Positions 40,901 through 49,633 of a DNA stretch of 64,000 bases are shown here, in pieces. The notes under the pieces are model-generated. The model did not search any database. It worked only from the letters and a program-made list of their open reading frames with translations, and was not told the origin of the DNA. The stretch comes from Streptomyces rhizosphaerihabitans. GTDB lineage: Bacteria; Actinomycetota; Actinomycetes; Streptomycetales; Streptomycetaceae. The number at the start of each line of letters is the position of its first letter. The first letter of the stretch is position 1. A program made the position numbers and the translations under genes. The stretch covers positions 25,845 to 89,844 of the forward strand of contig NZ_JAODTZ010000044.1 of NCBI RefSeq assembly GCF_025399795.1, read 5' to 3'.

Positions 40901-41545
40901 TCACCCGAGTGACGCGGCCCACCGTAGGACGCCGTCCGTGACGGCCTTCAGCGCCTCCTCCTGACCGAGCGGGGCCCGCTTCGGCACGGCGAAGCCGTGA
41001 TCTCCGTAGGGCACTTCGACCAGCTCGTACGAGCCCGCCGGGAACTCCTCCGGTTTGCCGAACGGGTCGTTGCCGCCCTGGACGACGAGGGCGGGCACCC
41101 CGGCGCCGAGCAGCTCGGCGGCGCGGGACTTCTCGGGCTTGCCCGGAGGGTGCAGCGGAAAGCTCAGCGCGAGGACGGCGGCGGCCCCCAGCTCGGTCGC
41201 GGTCCGGCACGCGACCCGGGCGCCGGCGCTGCGGCCGCCGGAGACGACGGGCAGTCCGGGCTTCGCCAGCACCGGCCACACCCCCCGCCAGCCCACGTCC
41301 AGCGTCTTCGGCGCCGGGGCGACCTTCTTACCGGCGACCCGCCAGGGCTGTTCGACGAGCGCGACGCTCACCCCGTGAGCGGGCAGCACCTCGGCGAGCG
41401 CCCGGAGGTCCCGGGCCTCGATACCGCCGCCCGCGCCATGGCTCACGGCGAGGACGAGCCGCGCCTTCGCCGCCCGGTGCCAGGTGACACGGGCCGTACC
41501 GGCGTCGGTCTCGATGGTCTCGCTCGCACTGCTGATCTCGGTCAC
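40901..41545 (-). CDS. alpha/beta-hydrolase (KANL3/Tex30-type)
   Basis: 214 aa. LVLAVSHGAGGGIEARDLRA gives the oxyanion region, VVSGGRSAGARVACRTA the nucleophile elbow with Ser in GRSAG, and VVQGGNDPFG and YGDHGFAVP the acid and His. This is the compact 'KANL3/Tex30' alpha/beta-hydrolase-like type found in many actinobacteria; its substrate is unknown. The GTG at 41545 lies one base after the SRAP gene stop. The sigR promoter sits immediately past its 3' end. Confidence 0.85.
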   Translation of the reverse strand: MTEISSASETIETDAGTARVTWHRAAKARLVLAVSHGAGGGIEARDLRALAEVLPAHGVSVALVEQPWRVAGKKVAPAPKTLDVGWRGVWPVLAKPGLPVVSGGRSAGARVACRTATELGAAAVLALSFPLHPPGKPEKSRAAELLGAGVPALVVQGGNDPFGKPEEFPAGSYELVEVPYGDHGFAVPKRAPLGQEEALKAVTDGVLRWAASLG

Positions 41546-41546
41546 G

Positions 41547-42362
41547 TCAGAAAAGTGTGCCCTCCTCGGGCCCCTCCAGCTGCTTCAGCAGCTCCGGTCC
41601 GTTGTTGCGGACGTTGCTGACCGCGGTGGAGACGGGGTACGCGCGCATCAGTCCGGTGGGCGGCGGCGCGAGCAGGTCGCGGAGTTCGTCCGGGTCCGTG
41701 CGGGACGGGTCGAGCCAGCTGTCCCAGCGGTCGGGGGTGAGCATCAGGGGCATTCGGGGGTGGATGTCGGCCAGCGCGTGCGGGCCCTCGGCGGGGGTCA
41801 CCGCGAGCGGTGCCGTCTCCGCCTCGGTCGTGATGACCGAGCAGGTCGCCCACCAGGCCAGCGGATGCTCGTCCGGCAGCGTCCGGTCCCGCCAGAACTC
41901 GTACAGTCCCGCCATCGCGAAGACCGAGCCGTCCGCGGGCGTCACGAAGTACGGCTGCTTGCGCGGCCGCTTCTTCTTGCCCTCGACCTCCAGATCGCGT
42001 TCGGCCGTTCCGGTGACCCACTCGTAGTAGCCGTCGGCGGGGACGATGCAGCGCCGGGCGGCGAAGGCGCGGCGGTACGAGGGCTTCTCGTGCACCGTCT
42101 CCGCGCGTGCGTTGATCATCCGGGCGGCGCCCTCGGGCGTCTTCGCCCAGGAAGGGACGAGTCCCCACTTGAGTCTGCGCAGCTGACGAACCGGCCTCGG
42201 GCTGTCCGCGTCCTTCACAGGGCGGTCGAGCACGACGTAGACCTCCTTGGTCGGGGCCACGTTGTAGTCGGGCGCCAGGGCCTCCTCGGGATCCCTCCTC
42301 TCGATCTCAAAGATTCCTGCGAGATCCTCGGGTCCACGACTGGCTGCATACCGTCCGCACAT
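41547..42362 (-). CDS. SRAP/YedK-family (HMCES-like) abasic-site-protecting protein
   Basis: 271 aa starting MCGRYAASRGPEDLAGIF; Cys2 becomes the N-terminal residue that crosslinks to abasic sites in single-stranded DNA. Conserved features: DYNVAPTKEVYVV, LKWGLVPSWAK, MINARAETVHEKPSYR, CIVPADGYYEW and IHPRMPLML. The family shields AP sites during replication and was first named an SOS-associated peptidase. The start is fixed by the need for Cys2. It is divergent from the M50 protease gene and followed by the hydrolase. Confidence 0.95.
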   Translation of the reverse strand: MCGRYAASRGPEDLAGIFEIERRDPEEALAPDYNVAPTKEVYVVLDRPVKDADSPRPVRQLRRLKWGLVPSWAKTPEGAARMINARAETVHEKPSYRRAFAARRCIVPADGYYEWVTGTAERDLEVEGKKKRPRKQPYFVTPADGSVFAMAGLYEFWRDRTLPDEHPLAWWATCSVITTEAETAPLAVTPAEGPHALADIHPRMPLMLTPDRWDSWLDPSRTDPDELRDLLAPPPTGLMRAYPVSTAVSNVRNNGPELLKQLEGPEEGTLF

Positions 42363-42412
42363 ACGTGCAACACTGCCAGATTCCGCGTCGCAAAAGGGAG
42401 TCACCGCCGACA

Positions 42413-43144
42413 ATGGACAGCACCGCATCCTCCTCGCTGGCCTCGCTCACCTCCCTCTGGGACCAGGTCTTCGGCACTCAGCCGGATCCCGACCTGTGGG
42501 TGGTGATCGCCACCATGGTCGCGGCCCTCGCGGTGATCGTCCCGCACGGGATCTGGCGCCTCTCCCGCAACGCCATCACCATCGCCCACGAGGGCGGCCA
42601 CGGCCTGATCGCGCTGCTCACCGGGCGCAGCCTCAGCGGCATCCGGCTGCACTCCGACACCAGCGGTCTCACGGTCAGCCGCGGCAAGCCGACCGGCCTC
42701 GGCATGATCCTCACGGCGGCGGCGGGCTACACCGCTCCCCCGCTGCTCGGCCTCGGCGGCGCCGCGCTGCTCGGCGCGGGCCACATCACCCTGCTGCTGT
42801 GGGCGGCCACGGCCCTGCTGATAGCCATGCTGGTGATGATCCGCAACGCGTACGGCGCGCTCACCGTGATCCTCACCGGCGGCACCTTCCTGCTGGTGTC
42901 CTGGCTCGCCGGACCCCAGGTCCAGGCCGCGTTCGCGTACGCCGTGGTGTGGTTCCTGCTCCTCGGCGGTGTCCGCCCGGCGTTCGAACTCCAGGCAAAG
43001 CGGATACGGGGCGGCGCGGGCGACTCGGACGCGGACCAGCTGTCGCGGCTGACGCACGTACCGGCCGGACTGTGGCTGTTCCTCTTCCATGCCGTGTCGC
43101 TGTGCTCGCTGATGGGCGGCGGGCGCTGGCTGCTCGGACTGTGA
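42413..43144 (+). CDS. M50B-family membrane metallopeptidase
   Basis: 243 aa with about six membrane segments. The zinc motif HEGGH lies in ITIAHEGGHGLIALLTGRSL, preceded by the helix LWVVIATMVAALAVIVPHGI. An LTAAAGYTAPPLLGLGGAAL segment follows, as in the M50B branch. Such enzymes cut substrates within the membrane; no substrate is evident. The ATG at 42413 is 50 bases from the divergent SRAP gene. An in-frame ATG at 42365 would add 16 hydrophilic residues. Confidence 0.85.
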   Translation: MDSTASSSLASLTSLWDQVFGTQPDPDLWVVIATMVAALAVIVPHGIWRLSRNAITIAHEGGHGLIALLTGRSLSGIRLHSDTSGLTVSRGKPTGLGMILTAAAGYTAPPLLGLGGAALLGAGHITLLLWAATALLIAMLVMIRNAYGALTVILTGGTFLLVSWLAGPQVQAAFAYAVVWFLLLGGVRPAFELQAKRIRGGAGDSDADQLSRLTHVPAGLWLFLFHAVSLCSLMGGGRWLLGL

Positions 43145-43291
43145 ACCGCGGGCTGCTGCCCGAAGGGCCCTGAACTGCGTCGCGATCCTTCGCCGGGTCT
43201 CCGGAGGATGCCGTGCCCGGCTCCCCGTGCGGACGCCACCGGCGGTGACGGACCCGCGGCCGCCCGGCGCCCTGCCACTAAAGTGGGGCGC

Positions 43292-44632
43292 ATGACCGTG
43301 AACCCCGCCCACACCGCCCTCTGGCCAGCCCCGCACGCAAGCGGAGCCGTCGACGCGACGGTTCACGTGCCGGGTTCCAAGTCGGTCACCAACCGCGCTC
43401 TCGTCCTGGCCGCGCTGGCCTCCGAGCCGGGCTGGCTGCGCCGCCCGCTGCGTTCCCGCGACACCCTGCTGATGGCCGGCGCGCTCCGCGCGATGGGCGT
43501 GGGCATCGAGGAGACGGTCGCCTCCAGCTCGACGGTCGCGGCGGGCCCGGACGCCTCCGGCGAGGCCTGGCGGGTCATCCCCTCGGGCCTGCGCGGCCCG
43601 GCCACGGTCGACGTCGGCAACGCGGGCACCGTGATGCGCTTCCTTCCCCCGGTCGCCGCGCTCGCGGACGGCCCCATCCGTTTCGACGGCGACCCGCGGT
43701 CGTACGAGCGTCCGCTGCACGGGGTGATCGACGCGCTGCGGCTGCTCGGCGCCCGGATCGACGACGACGCCCGCGGCGCGCTGCCGCTGACCGTGCACGG
43801 CGGCGGCGCCCTGGACGGCGGCCCGGTGGAGATCGACGCGTCGTCGTCCTCCCAGTTCGTGTCCGCCCTGCTGCTCTCCGGCCCGCGCTTCAACCAGGGC
43901 GTCGAGGTCCGGCACACCGGCTCGACGCTGCCGTCCATGCCGCACATCCGGATGACCGTGGACATGCTGCGCGCGGTCGGCGCCCAGGTGGACACCCCGG
44001 AGTCGGGCGGCGAACCCAACGTCTGGCGGGTGACGCCGGGCGCGCTGCTCGGCCGCGACCTGATCATCGAGCCGGACCTGTCGAACGCCCAGCCGTTCCT
44101 GGCGGCGGCTCTGGTGACCGGCGGCACGGTCGTCGTCCCCGACTGGCCGGCGCACACCACCCAGCCCGGTGACCGGCTGCGGGAGATCTTCACCGAGATG
44201 GGTGGCTCCTGCGAACTGACCGAGGGCGGCCTTGAGTTCACCGGTTCGGGTGCCATTCACGGTATCGATGTGGACCTGGGCGAGGTCGGTGAGCTGACCC
44301 CCGGCATCGCGGCGGTCGCGGCGCTCGCCGACTCTCCCTCCACGCTCCGGGGTGTGGCCCATCTGCGGCTGCACGAGACGGACCGGCTGGCCGCGCTCAC
44401 CAAGGAGATCAACGAACTCGGCGGCGATGTCACCGAGACCGCCGACGGCCTGCACATCCGGCCGCGCCGACTGCACGGCGGCGTCTTCCACACGTACGAC
44501 GACCATCGCATGGCGACGGCCGGCGCGATCCTCGGGCTGGCGGTGGAGGGCGTCCAGATCGAGAACGTGGCGACGACGGCGAAGACACTGCCCGACTTCC
44601 CCGACCTGTGGACCGGAATGCTCGGGAACTGA
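43292..44632 (+). CDS. aroA: AroA, 3-phosphoshikimate 1-carboxyvinyltransferase (EPSP synthase)
   Basis: 446 aa. It joins PEP to shikimate-3-phosphate in aromatic amino-acid synthesis. Motifs: VPGSKSVTNRALVLAALA (S3P site), VGNAGTVMRFLPPVAALA (LPxGT-like loop with Thr), and LRLHETDRLAALTKEINELG plus YDDHRMATAGAI near the end. The ATG at 43292 follows AGTGGGG. It is 16 bases upstream of rsgA, so probably co-transcribed. Confidence 0.96.
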   Translation: MTVNPAHTALWPAPHASGAVDATVHVPGSKSVTNRALVLAALASEPGWLRRPLRSRDTLLMAGALRAMGVGIEETVASSSTVAAGPDASGEAWRVIPSGLRGPATVDVGNAGTVMRFLPPVAALADGPIRFDGDPRSYERPLHGVIDALRLLGARIDDDARGALPLTVHGGGALDGGPVEIDASSSSQFVSALLLSGPRFNQGVEVRHTGSTLPSMPHIRMTVDMLRAVGAQVDTPESGGEPNVWRVTPGALLGRDLIIEPDLSNAQPFLAAALVTGGTVVVPDWPAHTTQPGDRLREIFTEMGGSCELTEGGLEFTGSGAIHGIDVDLGEVGELTPGIAAVAALADSPSTLRGVAHLRLHETDRLAALTKEINELGGDVTETADGLHIRPRRLHGGVFHTYDDHRMATAGAILGLAVEGVQIENVATTAKTLPDFPDLWTGMLGN

Positions 44633-44648
44633 CGGGCGGACCTGGATC

Positions 44649-45662
44649 ATGCGCCGTTACGGCAAGAACACCGACGAGGACGACATCCGCCAGCGCCCGA
44701 ACCGCAAGGGCAACCGTCCGCGTACGAACATCCGCCCCAAGCACGAGGAAGCCGTCTCGGGCATGGTCCTCACGGTCGACCGCGGCCGGCTGACCTGCCT
44801 CGTCGAGGACCGCGTCGTGATGGCGATGAAGGCCCGCGAACTGGGCCGCAAAGCCGCCGTCGTCGGCGACCGGGTCGCCATCGTCGGCGATCTGTCCGGC
44901 GAGAAGGACACCCTCGCCCGCATCGTCCGCATCGAGCCGCGCGGTTCCGTGCTGCGCCGCACGGCCGACGACGACGATCCGTACGAGCGCGTGGTCGTCG
45001 CCAACGCCGACCAGCTCGCCATCGTCACCGCCCTCGCCGACCCCGAGCCGCGCCCCCGCCTGATCGACCGCTGTCTGGTGGCGGCCTTCGACGGCGGTCT
45101 GACCCCGCTCCTCGTGCTCACCAAGTCGGACCTGGCCCCGCCGGACAAGTTCCTGGAGCTGTACGGCGCGTTGGACATCCCGTACGTGGTGACCAGCCGC
45201 GAGGAGCTGCGCAGCGAGGCCGTCGCCGACCGGGTGCGCGAACAACTGGACGGCAGGATCACGGCGTTCGTCGGTCACTCGGGCGTCGGAAAGACGACCC
45301 TGGTGAACGCGCTGGTGCCGCCCGAGCAGCGCCGGACCACCGGCCACGTCAACGCGGTCACGGGCCGCGGCCGGCACACGACCACCTCGGCGCTGGCCCT
45401 GCCGCTGGCCGGCAGCGCCGGAGGCTGGCTCGTCGACACCCCGGGCGTCCGTTCCTTCGGCCTGAACCACGTCGATCCGTCCCGGGTCATCAACGCCTTC
45501 CCCGATCTCCAACCCGGCACCGAGGGCTGCCCCCGCGCGTGCAGCCACGACGAACCGGACTGCGCGCTCGACCAGTGGGTGGCCGACGGCCACGCGGACC
45601 CGCAGCGGCTGTACTCGCTGCGCCGGCTGCTGGCCACACGCGAGCGCCGCGAGGGCGACTGA
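44649..45662 (+). CDS. rsgA: RsgA, ribosome small-subunit assembly GTPase
   Basis: 337 aa with the circularly permuted GTPase order: VLTKSD (G4) precedes GHSGVGKTTLV (G1), then GRGRHTTTS (G2) and LVDTPGVRSFG (G3). An OB-fold occupies about residues 40-110, and the C-terminal zinc site is CPRACSHDEPDC. RsgA checks late 30S assembly. Its N-terminus is highly basic (NRKGNRPRTNIRPKH), probably contacting rRNA. It follows aroA closely. Confidence 0.95.
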   Translation: MRRYGKNTDEDDIRQRPNRKGNRPRTNIRPKHEEAVSGMVLTVDRGRLTCLVEDRVVMAMKARELGRKAAVVGDRVAIVGDLSGEKDTLARIVRIEPRGSVLRRTADDDDPYERVVVANADQLAIVTALADPEPRPRLIDRCLVAAFDGGLTPLLVLTKSDLAPPDKFLELYGALDIPYVVTSREELRSEAVADRVREQLDGRITAFVGHSGVGKTTLVNALVPPEQRRTTGHVNAVTGRGRHTTTSALALPLAGSAGGWLVDTPGVRSFGLNHVDPSRVINAFPDLQPGTEGCPRACSHDEPDCALDQWVADGHADPQRLYSLRRLLATRERREGD

Positions 45663-45702
45663 CGTCCCGTGTTTGCGTGCGCCCGCCGTCGGTAAGGGCT
45701 TC

Positions 45703-45738
45703 TCCGGGTCGGTGAATGCATAATCGCACCGACCCGGA
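45703..45738. terminator. hairpin after rsgA
   Basis: 12-bp perfect stem (45703-45714 with 45727-45738) and a 12-base A/T-rich loop (aatgcataatcg), 41 bases past the rsgA stop and 48 bases before the SMR gene. It may terminate rsgA; the loop also holds a cataat that could be a -10 for the next gene. Confidence 0.55.
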
Positions 45739-45785
45739 TCCGGGCCGGCCGAAGCAGTCGACGTGCGGATGTGGGAGGACAAGAC

Positions 45786-46109
45786 ATGGCGTGGCTGCTG
45801 GTCGTTGTGGCGGGACTGCTCGAAACCGGCTTCGCCGTCTGCCTGAAGCTCTCGCACGGCTTCACCAGACTCTGGCCCACCGTGGCCTTCTGCGTCTTCG
45901 CCCTCGGCAGCTTCGGCCTGCTGACCCTCTCCCTGAAGAAGCTCGACGTCGGTCCGGCCTACGCGGTGTGGACCGGCATCGGCGCGGCGGGCACCACCAT
46001 CTACGGCATGATCTTCCTCGACGACCTGGTCTCCATCCTCAAGATCGTCTCGATCTCCCTGGTCATCATCGGCGTCATCGGGCTCCAGCTGTCGGGGTCG
46101 GCGCACTGA
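45786..46109 (+). CDS. SMR-family transporter, SugE/Gdx-like
   Basis: 107 aa with four membrane helices. The first helix VAGLLETGFAVCLKLSHGF carries the essential Glu14 and the 'K-x-S-H-G-F' ending typical of SugE/Gdx (guanidinium exporters) rather than EmrE. It exchanges the cation for protons as an antiparallel dimer. It is a single gene, so probably a homodimer. The ATG at 45786 follows GGGAGGACAAGAC. A TetR gene converges on it but is not divergent, so regulation is open. Confidence 0.87.
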   Translation: MAWLLVVVAGLLETGFAVCLKLSHGFTRLWPTVAFCVFALGSFGLLTLSLKKLDVGPAYAVWTGIGAAGTTIYGMIFLDDLVSILKIVSISLVIIGVIGLQLSGSAH

Positions 46110-46234
46110 GGACGCGCCCGGGGGCCACTCGGCGCGCGCACTCGGCACGGGCCCTGGCCCCACGGACTACGCGCCCTCGGCCCACTGACTGCGCGCCCCC
46201 TGCCTGCCGGAGCGCGCACCGGGCCCTCCCCCCT

Positions 46235-46843
46235 TCAGACCCCGAGCCGGTGTGACGGTGCCAGCGCGGTCCTGACCAGCTCCGTGACTCCACCCCGGGC
46301 GGGCGGCGCCACGACCCACGACAGCGCGAGCCTGACCACCAGTTCGCACGCCCGGGTGACCTCGGGGGTGTCCGCCCTGGACAGGGCGAGCGCGGCGACC
46401 GCGCGGTCGCGGACCAGCGCCACGAAGTCGGCGGGCGAGGGCAGCGGTCCGTCCGCGCGCCGCTGCGCGGGCACCGCGGACGACGAGGGCACGGCGGACA
46501 GCGCGGGCGAGGGCAGCCTCTCGCTCCAGCATCCGGTCAGCATCGCCCGCACCAGCGCGTTGTTGCGCGCCGCCGAGGCGGTCCACTCGGCGGCCGCGGC
46601 CAACCGCTCCCGCGCGTCCGTGTGAGTGGCCAGGGCCCGCTCTATCCCGGCGAGATAGGCATCGGCCTCCCGCCGTACGAGGGCACGCGCGAGTCCTTCC
46701 TTGCTCCCGAACTCGTTGTAGAGCGTCTGGCGTGACACCCCGGCAACGGCGGCCACATCGACCATCCGCACAGCGGACCACGCCCGGCGCGCGAGTGCCG
46801 TATAGGCGGCGTCCAAGAGGGATTCTCGCGCTGCGGGCATCAT
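46235..46843 (-). CDS. TetR-family transcriptional regulator
   Basis: 202 aa. The DNA-binding domain is ARESLLDAAYTALARRAWSA followed by VDVAAVAGVSRQTLYNEFGS (helix-turn-helix); the rest is the helical ligand domain, Ala-rich with a Pro/Ser loop. Two adjacent ATGs (46843, 46840) follow GGGAGGCG. It converges on the SMR transporter gene and could regulate it, but its own upstream region is an isolated 568-base gap. Confidence 0.88.
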   Translation of the reverse strand: MMPAARESLLDAAYTALARRAWSAVRMVDVAAVAGVSRQTLYNEFGSKEGLARALVRREADAYLAGIERALATHTDARERLAAAAEWTASAARNNALVRAMLTGCWSERLPSPALSAVPSSSAVPAQRRADGPLPSPADFVALVRDRAVAALALSRADTPEVTRACELVVRLALSWVVAPPARGGVTELVRTALAPSHRLGV

Positions 46844-47411
46844 CGCCTCCCTGGGGCGAGCGGCGGCTCTGCAGCCAGATTTGACGCGTGCGGAAGCACT
46901 GTCAAGGGGTCGCGGCGACCCCGAGGGCGCACGTCCGAAGCCGCACGCGTCCGAGGCCGGACACGAGCCCCCACAAGCGCCCCCGTCGGAGGCGCCCCGC
47001 ACCGCACCGGCCGCCTCCGGCGAACAGGGCCGGTGCGGTGGGCCGGTGCGGCACCGGCTCGGCGCCGAGGACGACCGAGAGCGGCACGGGCCGGGCACCA
47101 CCAGCCGCCGGGGCCCTCGGGAGCGACACCCGCCGGGCACCTCAAGACCGCTGGAAACGCTGGGACTCGACACCCACCGGGAACTTCCCCGCCCGCAGGG
47201 ACGGATCGGGCGCGGCCCCTCCGAACGCCACTCGTCCGCCGGGACGTTCCGGAACGGTACCGACCGGGTGCCGCACGTCGACCAGGGCGATCGGGCGCGA
47301 CACCCGCCGAACGCCGCCTGCCCGCCGGGGCCGGTGCGGTGCCGGCCGGGCGGCGCGATGATCCCCCGTCCTGTGTAGCCCCGTCCCGACACGGGCAGAT
47401 ACGGTTCACCC
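46844..47411. other. 568-base GC-rich gap without a convincing gene
   Basis: Many long open frames exist on both strands, but all are Arg/Pro/Gly-rich with no family resemblance and overlap each other, as expected from extreme GC. The main structure is a perfect 13-bp stem, 15-base-loop hairpin (47000-47012 with 47028-47040). gccggtgcgg recurs at 47030, 47042 and about 47332. It should contain the TetR-gene and hisN promoters. Confidence 0.45.
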
Positions 47412-48212
47412 ATGCCCGACTATCGCGATGACCTGCGCCTCGCCCATGTCCTGGCGGACGCCGCCGACGCCGCGACGATGGACCGGTTCAAGGCGCTCGA
47501 CCTGAAGGTCGAGACCAAGCCGGACATGACACCGGTGAGCGAGGCGGACAAGGCCGCCGAAGAACTCATCCGCGGTCACCTCCAGCGGGCCAGGCCGCGC
47601 GACGCGATCCTCGGCGAGGAGTACGGCATCGAGGGCACGGGCCCGCGCCGCTGGGTCATCGACCCGATCGACGGCACCAAGAACTACGTCCGCGGTGTCC
47701 CCGTCTGGGCCACCCTGATCTCCCTGATGGAGATGGGCGAGGGCGGCTACCAGCCGGTCGTCGGCGTCGTCTCCGCCCCCGCGCTGGGCCGCCGCTGGTG
47801 GGCGGCGAAGGGCCACGGGGCCTTCAGCGGCCGCAGCCTGTCCTCCGCGACCCGCCTGCGGGTCTCCAGCGTCTCCCGGATGGCCGACGCGTCCTTCGCG
47901 TACTCGTCGCTGACCGGCTGGGAGGACCAGGGCCGCCTCGACGGTTTCCTCGACCTCACGAAAGCGGTCTGGCGCACCCGCGGTTACGGCGACTTCTGGC
48001 CGTACATGATGGTCGCCGAGGGCTCGGTGGACATCTGCGCCGAACCCGAGCTGTCGCTCTGGGACATGGCGGCGAACGCGATCGTCGTGACCGAGGCGGG
48101 CGGCTCCTTCACCGGCCTCGACGGGCGCCCCGGCCCGCACAGCGGCAACGCGGCCGCGTCGAACGGCCTCCTCCACGACGAGATGCTGGGCTACCTCAAC
48201 CAGCGTTACTGA
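47412..48212 (+). CDS. hisN: HisN, histidinol-phosphatase (inositol-monophosphatase family)
   Basis: 266 aa. Metal and phosphate motifs: ILGEEYG, WVIDPIDGTKNYVRGVP, and SLWDMAANAIVVTEAGG. The actinobacterial member of this family dephosphorylates histidinol phosphate, the penultimate step of histidine synthesis. The ATG at 47412 is followed by PDYRDDLRLAHVLADAAD. Other phosphatase roles are possible but HisN is the standard assignment for this locus. It ends at a strong terminator. Confidence 0.92.
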   Translation: MPDYRDDLRLAHVLADAADAATMDRFKALDLKVETKPDMTPVSEADKAAEELIRGHLQRARPRDAILGEEYGIEGTGPRRWVIDPIDGTKNYVRGVPVWATLISLMEMGEGGYQPVVGVVSAPALGRRWWAAKGHGAFSGRSLSSATRLRVSSVSRMADASFAYSSLTGWEDQGRLDGFLDLTKAVWRTRGYGDFWPYMMVAEGSVDICAEPELSLWDMAANAIVVTEAGGSFTGLDGRPGPHSGNAAASNGLLHDEMLGYLNQRY

Positions 48213-48224
48213 GCGCGCTTCCCG

Positions 48225-48251
48225 AGCAGCCCCGGTCGGCCCGGGGCTGCT
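48225..48251 (+). terminator. hisN terminator
   Basis: 11-bp perfect stem (48225-48235 with 48241-48251), 5-base loop, 12 bases past the stop. Confidence 0.8.
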
Positions 48252-48418
48252 GAGCAACCCCGGGCGCCCCCTAACTCACGGCACACGCCCCCTTGTTGAC
48301 CCTCCCTTTAACTGCGACCCTGAGAGCTCCCCCACTTGTGAACTTGTGAACCGCTTCTCTTTGCGCTCCGCCAAGGAGCCGAGGAGCCCGCGGCTCACCA
48401 AGGAGGTGGCTCCAGCCC

Positions 48419-48811
48419 ATGCTCGTCAGCGACGCCATGAGCACGGTGGTCCTCACCATCGGCCCGGCACACACCCTCCGGCAGGCGGCCCGTCTGATGT
48501 CCGCGCGCCACGTCGGCGCGGCGGTGGTCCTCGACGAGGACTCCTCCGGCCTCGGCATCCTCACCGAGCGCGACATCCTCAACTCCCTCGCCCTCGGCCA
48601 GAACCCGGACTCGGAGACCGCAGGAACCCACACCACCACCGACGTCGTCTTCGCGGCGCCCACCTGGACCTTGGAGGAGGCCGCGTCCGCGATGTCGCAC
48701 GGCGGCTTCCGGCATCTGATCGTGCTCGACGGCAACGGCCCGGTCGGCATCGTCTCGGTCCGCGACATCATCCGGTGCTGGGCGCCCGCCCGGCAGCACG
48801 TACCGGCCTGA
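48419..48811 (+). CDS. tandem CBS-domain protein
   Basis: 130 aa made of two CBS motifs: LVSDAMSTVVLTIGPAHTLR through GILTERDILNSLALG, then TTDVVFAAPTWTLEEAASAM through GIVSVRDIIRCW. Such proteins bind adenine nucleotides and act as energy sensors or partners of other enzymes. There is no fused effector domain. AAGGAGG lies about 12 bases before the ATG, a rather long spacing. It stands alone between hisN and the Fur-family gene. Confidence 0.88.
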   Translation: MLVSDAMSTVVLTIGPAHTLRQAARLMSARHVGAAVVLDEDSSGLGILTERDILNSLALGQNPDSETAGTHTTTDVVFAAPTWTLEEAASAMSHGGFRHLIVLDGNGPVGIVSVRDIIRCWAPARQHVPA

Positions 48812-48906
48812 GCACACGAGCGGGCCGGTATCCCCGGGGTCGCCCCGGGGGTACCGGTCCAGCCGCGTGGCCAATACCGAACCCGAGCCCGCTATAGATA
48901 TTGTCT

Positions 48907-48921
48907 AAGTCAAGTTGACTT
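48907..48921. promoter_or_regulatory. 7-1-7 inverted repeat, Fur-family operator
   Basis: aagtcaa-g-ttgactt, a perfect heptamer palindrome with one-base spacer, the geometry of Fur/PerR boxes. It is 53 bases upstream of the Fur-family gene in an A/T-rich island, so it is probably its autoregulatory site. Confidence 0.75.
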
Positions 48922-48973
48922 CTAAAGTCACACCTGTTCGGGATCTGGTCCACCTACTGTTACGCTGACCTGT

Positions 48974-49396
48974 ATGAGTGACCTGCTGGAACGACTGCGC
49001 GGACGTGGATGGCGGATGACCGCGCAGCGACGTGTCGTAGCCGAGGTCCTCGACGGCGACCACGTCCATCTGACGGCCGACGAGGTGCACGCCCGGGCCG
49101 TGGCCAAGCTTCCCGAGATCTCCCGGGCGACCGTCTACAACACGCTGGGTGAGCTGGTCTCGCTCGGCGAGGTGCTGGAAGTCGCCACGGACAAGCGCGC
49201 CAAGCGGTACGACCCGAACGCGCACCGTCCGCACCACCACCTGGTCTGCGCCCGGTGCGGCGCGATCCGCGACGTCCACCCGCTCGGCAACCCGCTCACC
49301 GACCTCCCCGACTCGGAGCGCTTCGGCTTCACGGTCTCGGACGTCGAGGTGACGTACCGGGGCGTCTGCCCGAACTGCGCGGCCGTACAGGCGTAG
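48974..49396 (+). CDS. catR: CatR-like Fur-family (PerR-type) regulator
   Basis: 140 aa. The winged helix has RMTAQRRVVAEVLDGD and PEISRATVYNTLGELVSLGE; the sensory metal site is KRYDPNAHRPHHHLVCARCG, with a second CxxC (CPNC) near the C-terminus forming the structural zinc site. This is the peroxide/metal-sensing Fur class; the S. coelicolor gene at this locus is, from memory, catR, repressor of a catalase gene, but no catalase is encoded here. A 7-1-7 operator lies upstream and a terminator downstream. Confidence 0.85.
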   Translation: MSDLLERLRGRGWRMTAQRRVVAEVLDGDHVHLTADEVHARAVAKLPEISRATVYNTLGELVSLGEVLEVATDKRAKRYDPNAHRPHHHLVCARCGAIRDVHPLGNPLTDLPDSERFGFTVSDVEVTYRGVCPNCAAVQA

Positions 49397-49408
49397 CAGC
49401 ACGCACAC

Positions 49409-49443
49409 GAAAGCCCCGGCACGCGACGCGCGCCGGGGCTTTC
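49409..49443 (+). terminator. Fur-family gene terminator
   Basis: 12-bp perfect stem gaaagccccggc with its complement (49409-49420 and 49432-49443), 11-base loop, ending in tttc. Confidence 0.82.
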
Positions 49444-49522
49444 CCACTCCACACTCCAGCCGGTCCGCAGCCAACCACTCACCACTTGCCGCCTACGGCT
49501 GACCGCCGCTCACCACTGCCCG

Positions 49523-49557
49523 CTATTCGCTATTCGCCGTTCGCCGTTCGCCGTTCG
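49523..49557. repeat. five 7-bp tandem units (c t/c a/g ttcg)
   Basis: Two copies of ctattcg followed by three of ccgttcg in tandem, in the gap between the Fur-family gene and the first initiator tRNA. Confidence 0.85.
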
Positions 49558-49590
49558 CAGCAGCGTTTTCGCGCCGGGTTCCGGAAACGA

Positions 49591-49626
49591 CCGAGGGCCG
49601 GAACCCTTTCGGATTCCGGCCCTCGG
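49591..49626 (-). terminator. terminator of the first initiator tRNA
   Basis: 13-bp perfect stem (49591-49603 with 49614-49626) with a 10-base loop, eight bases past the tRNA 3' end on the minus strand. Confidence 0.82.
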
Positions 49627-49633
49627 CCTTCAG

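Noticed and set aside
45770..45790. aggacaagac before the SugE-like gene equals part of the guanidine-III riboswitch
   Set aside because: The pseudoknot partner strands (ccgg pair and gcgccgt/acggcgc pair) cannot be found at the right places; the bases also serve as the ribosome site. An Infernal search with the Rfam model would settle it.
46881..47378. Overlapping 100-190-codon frames in the gap before hisN
   Set aside because: Several frames on both strands overlap with equal Arg/Pro/Gly bias and no clear ribosome site; composition artefact.
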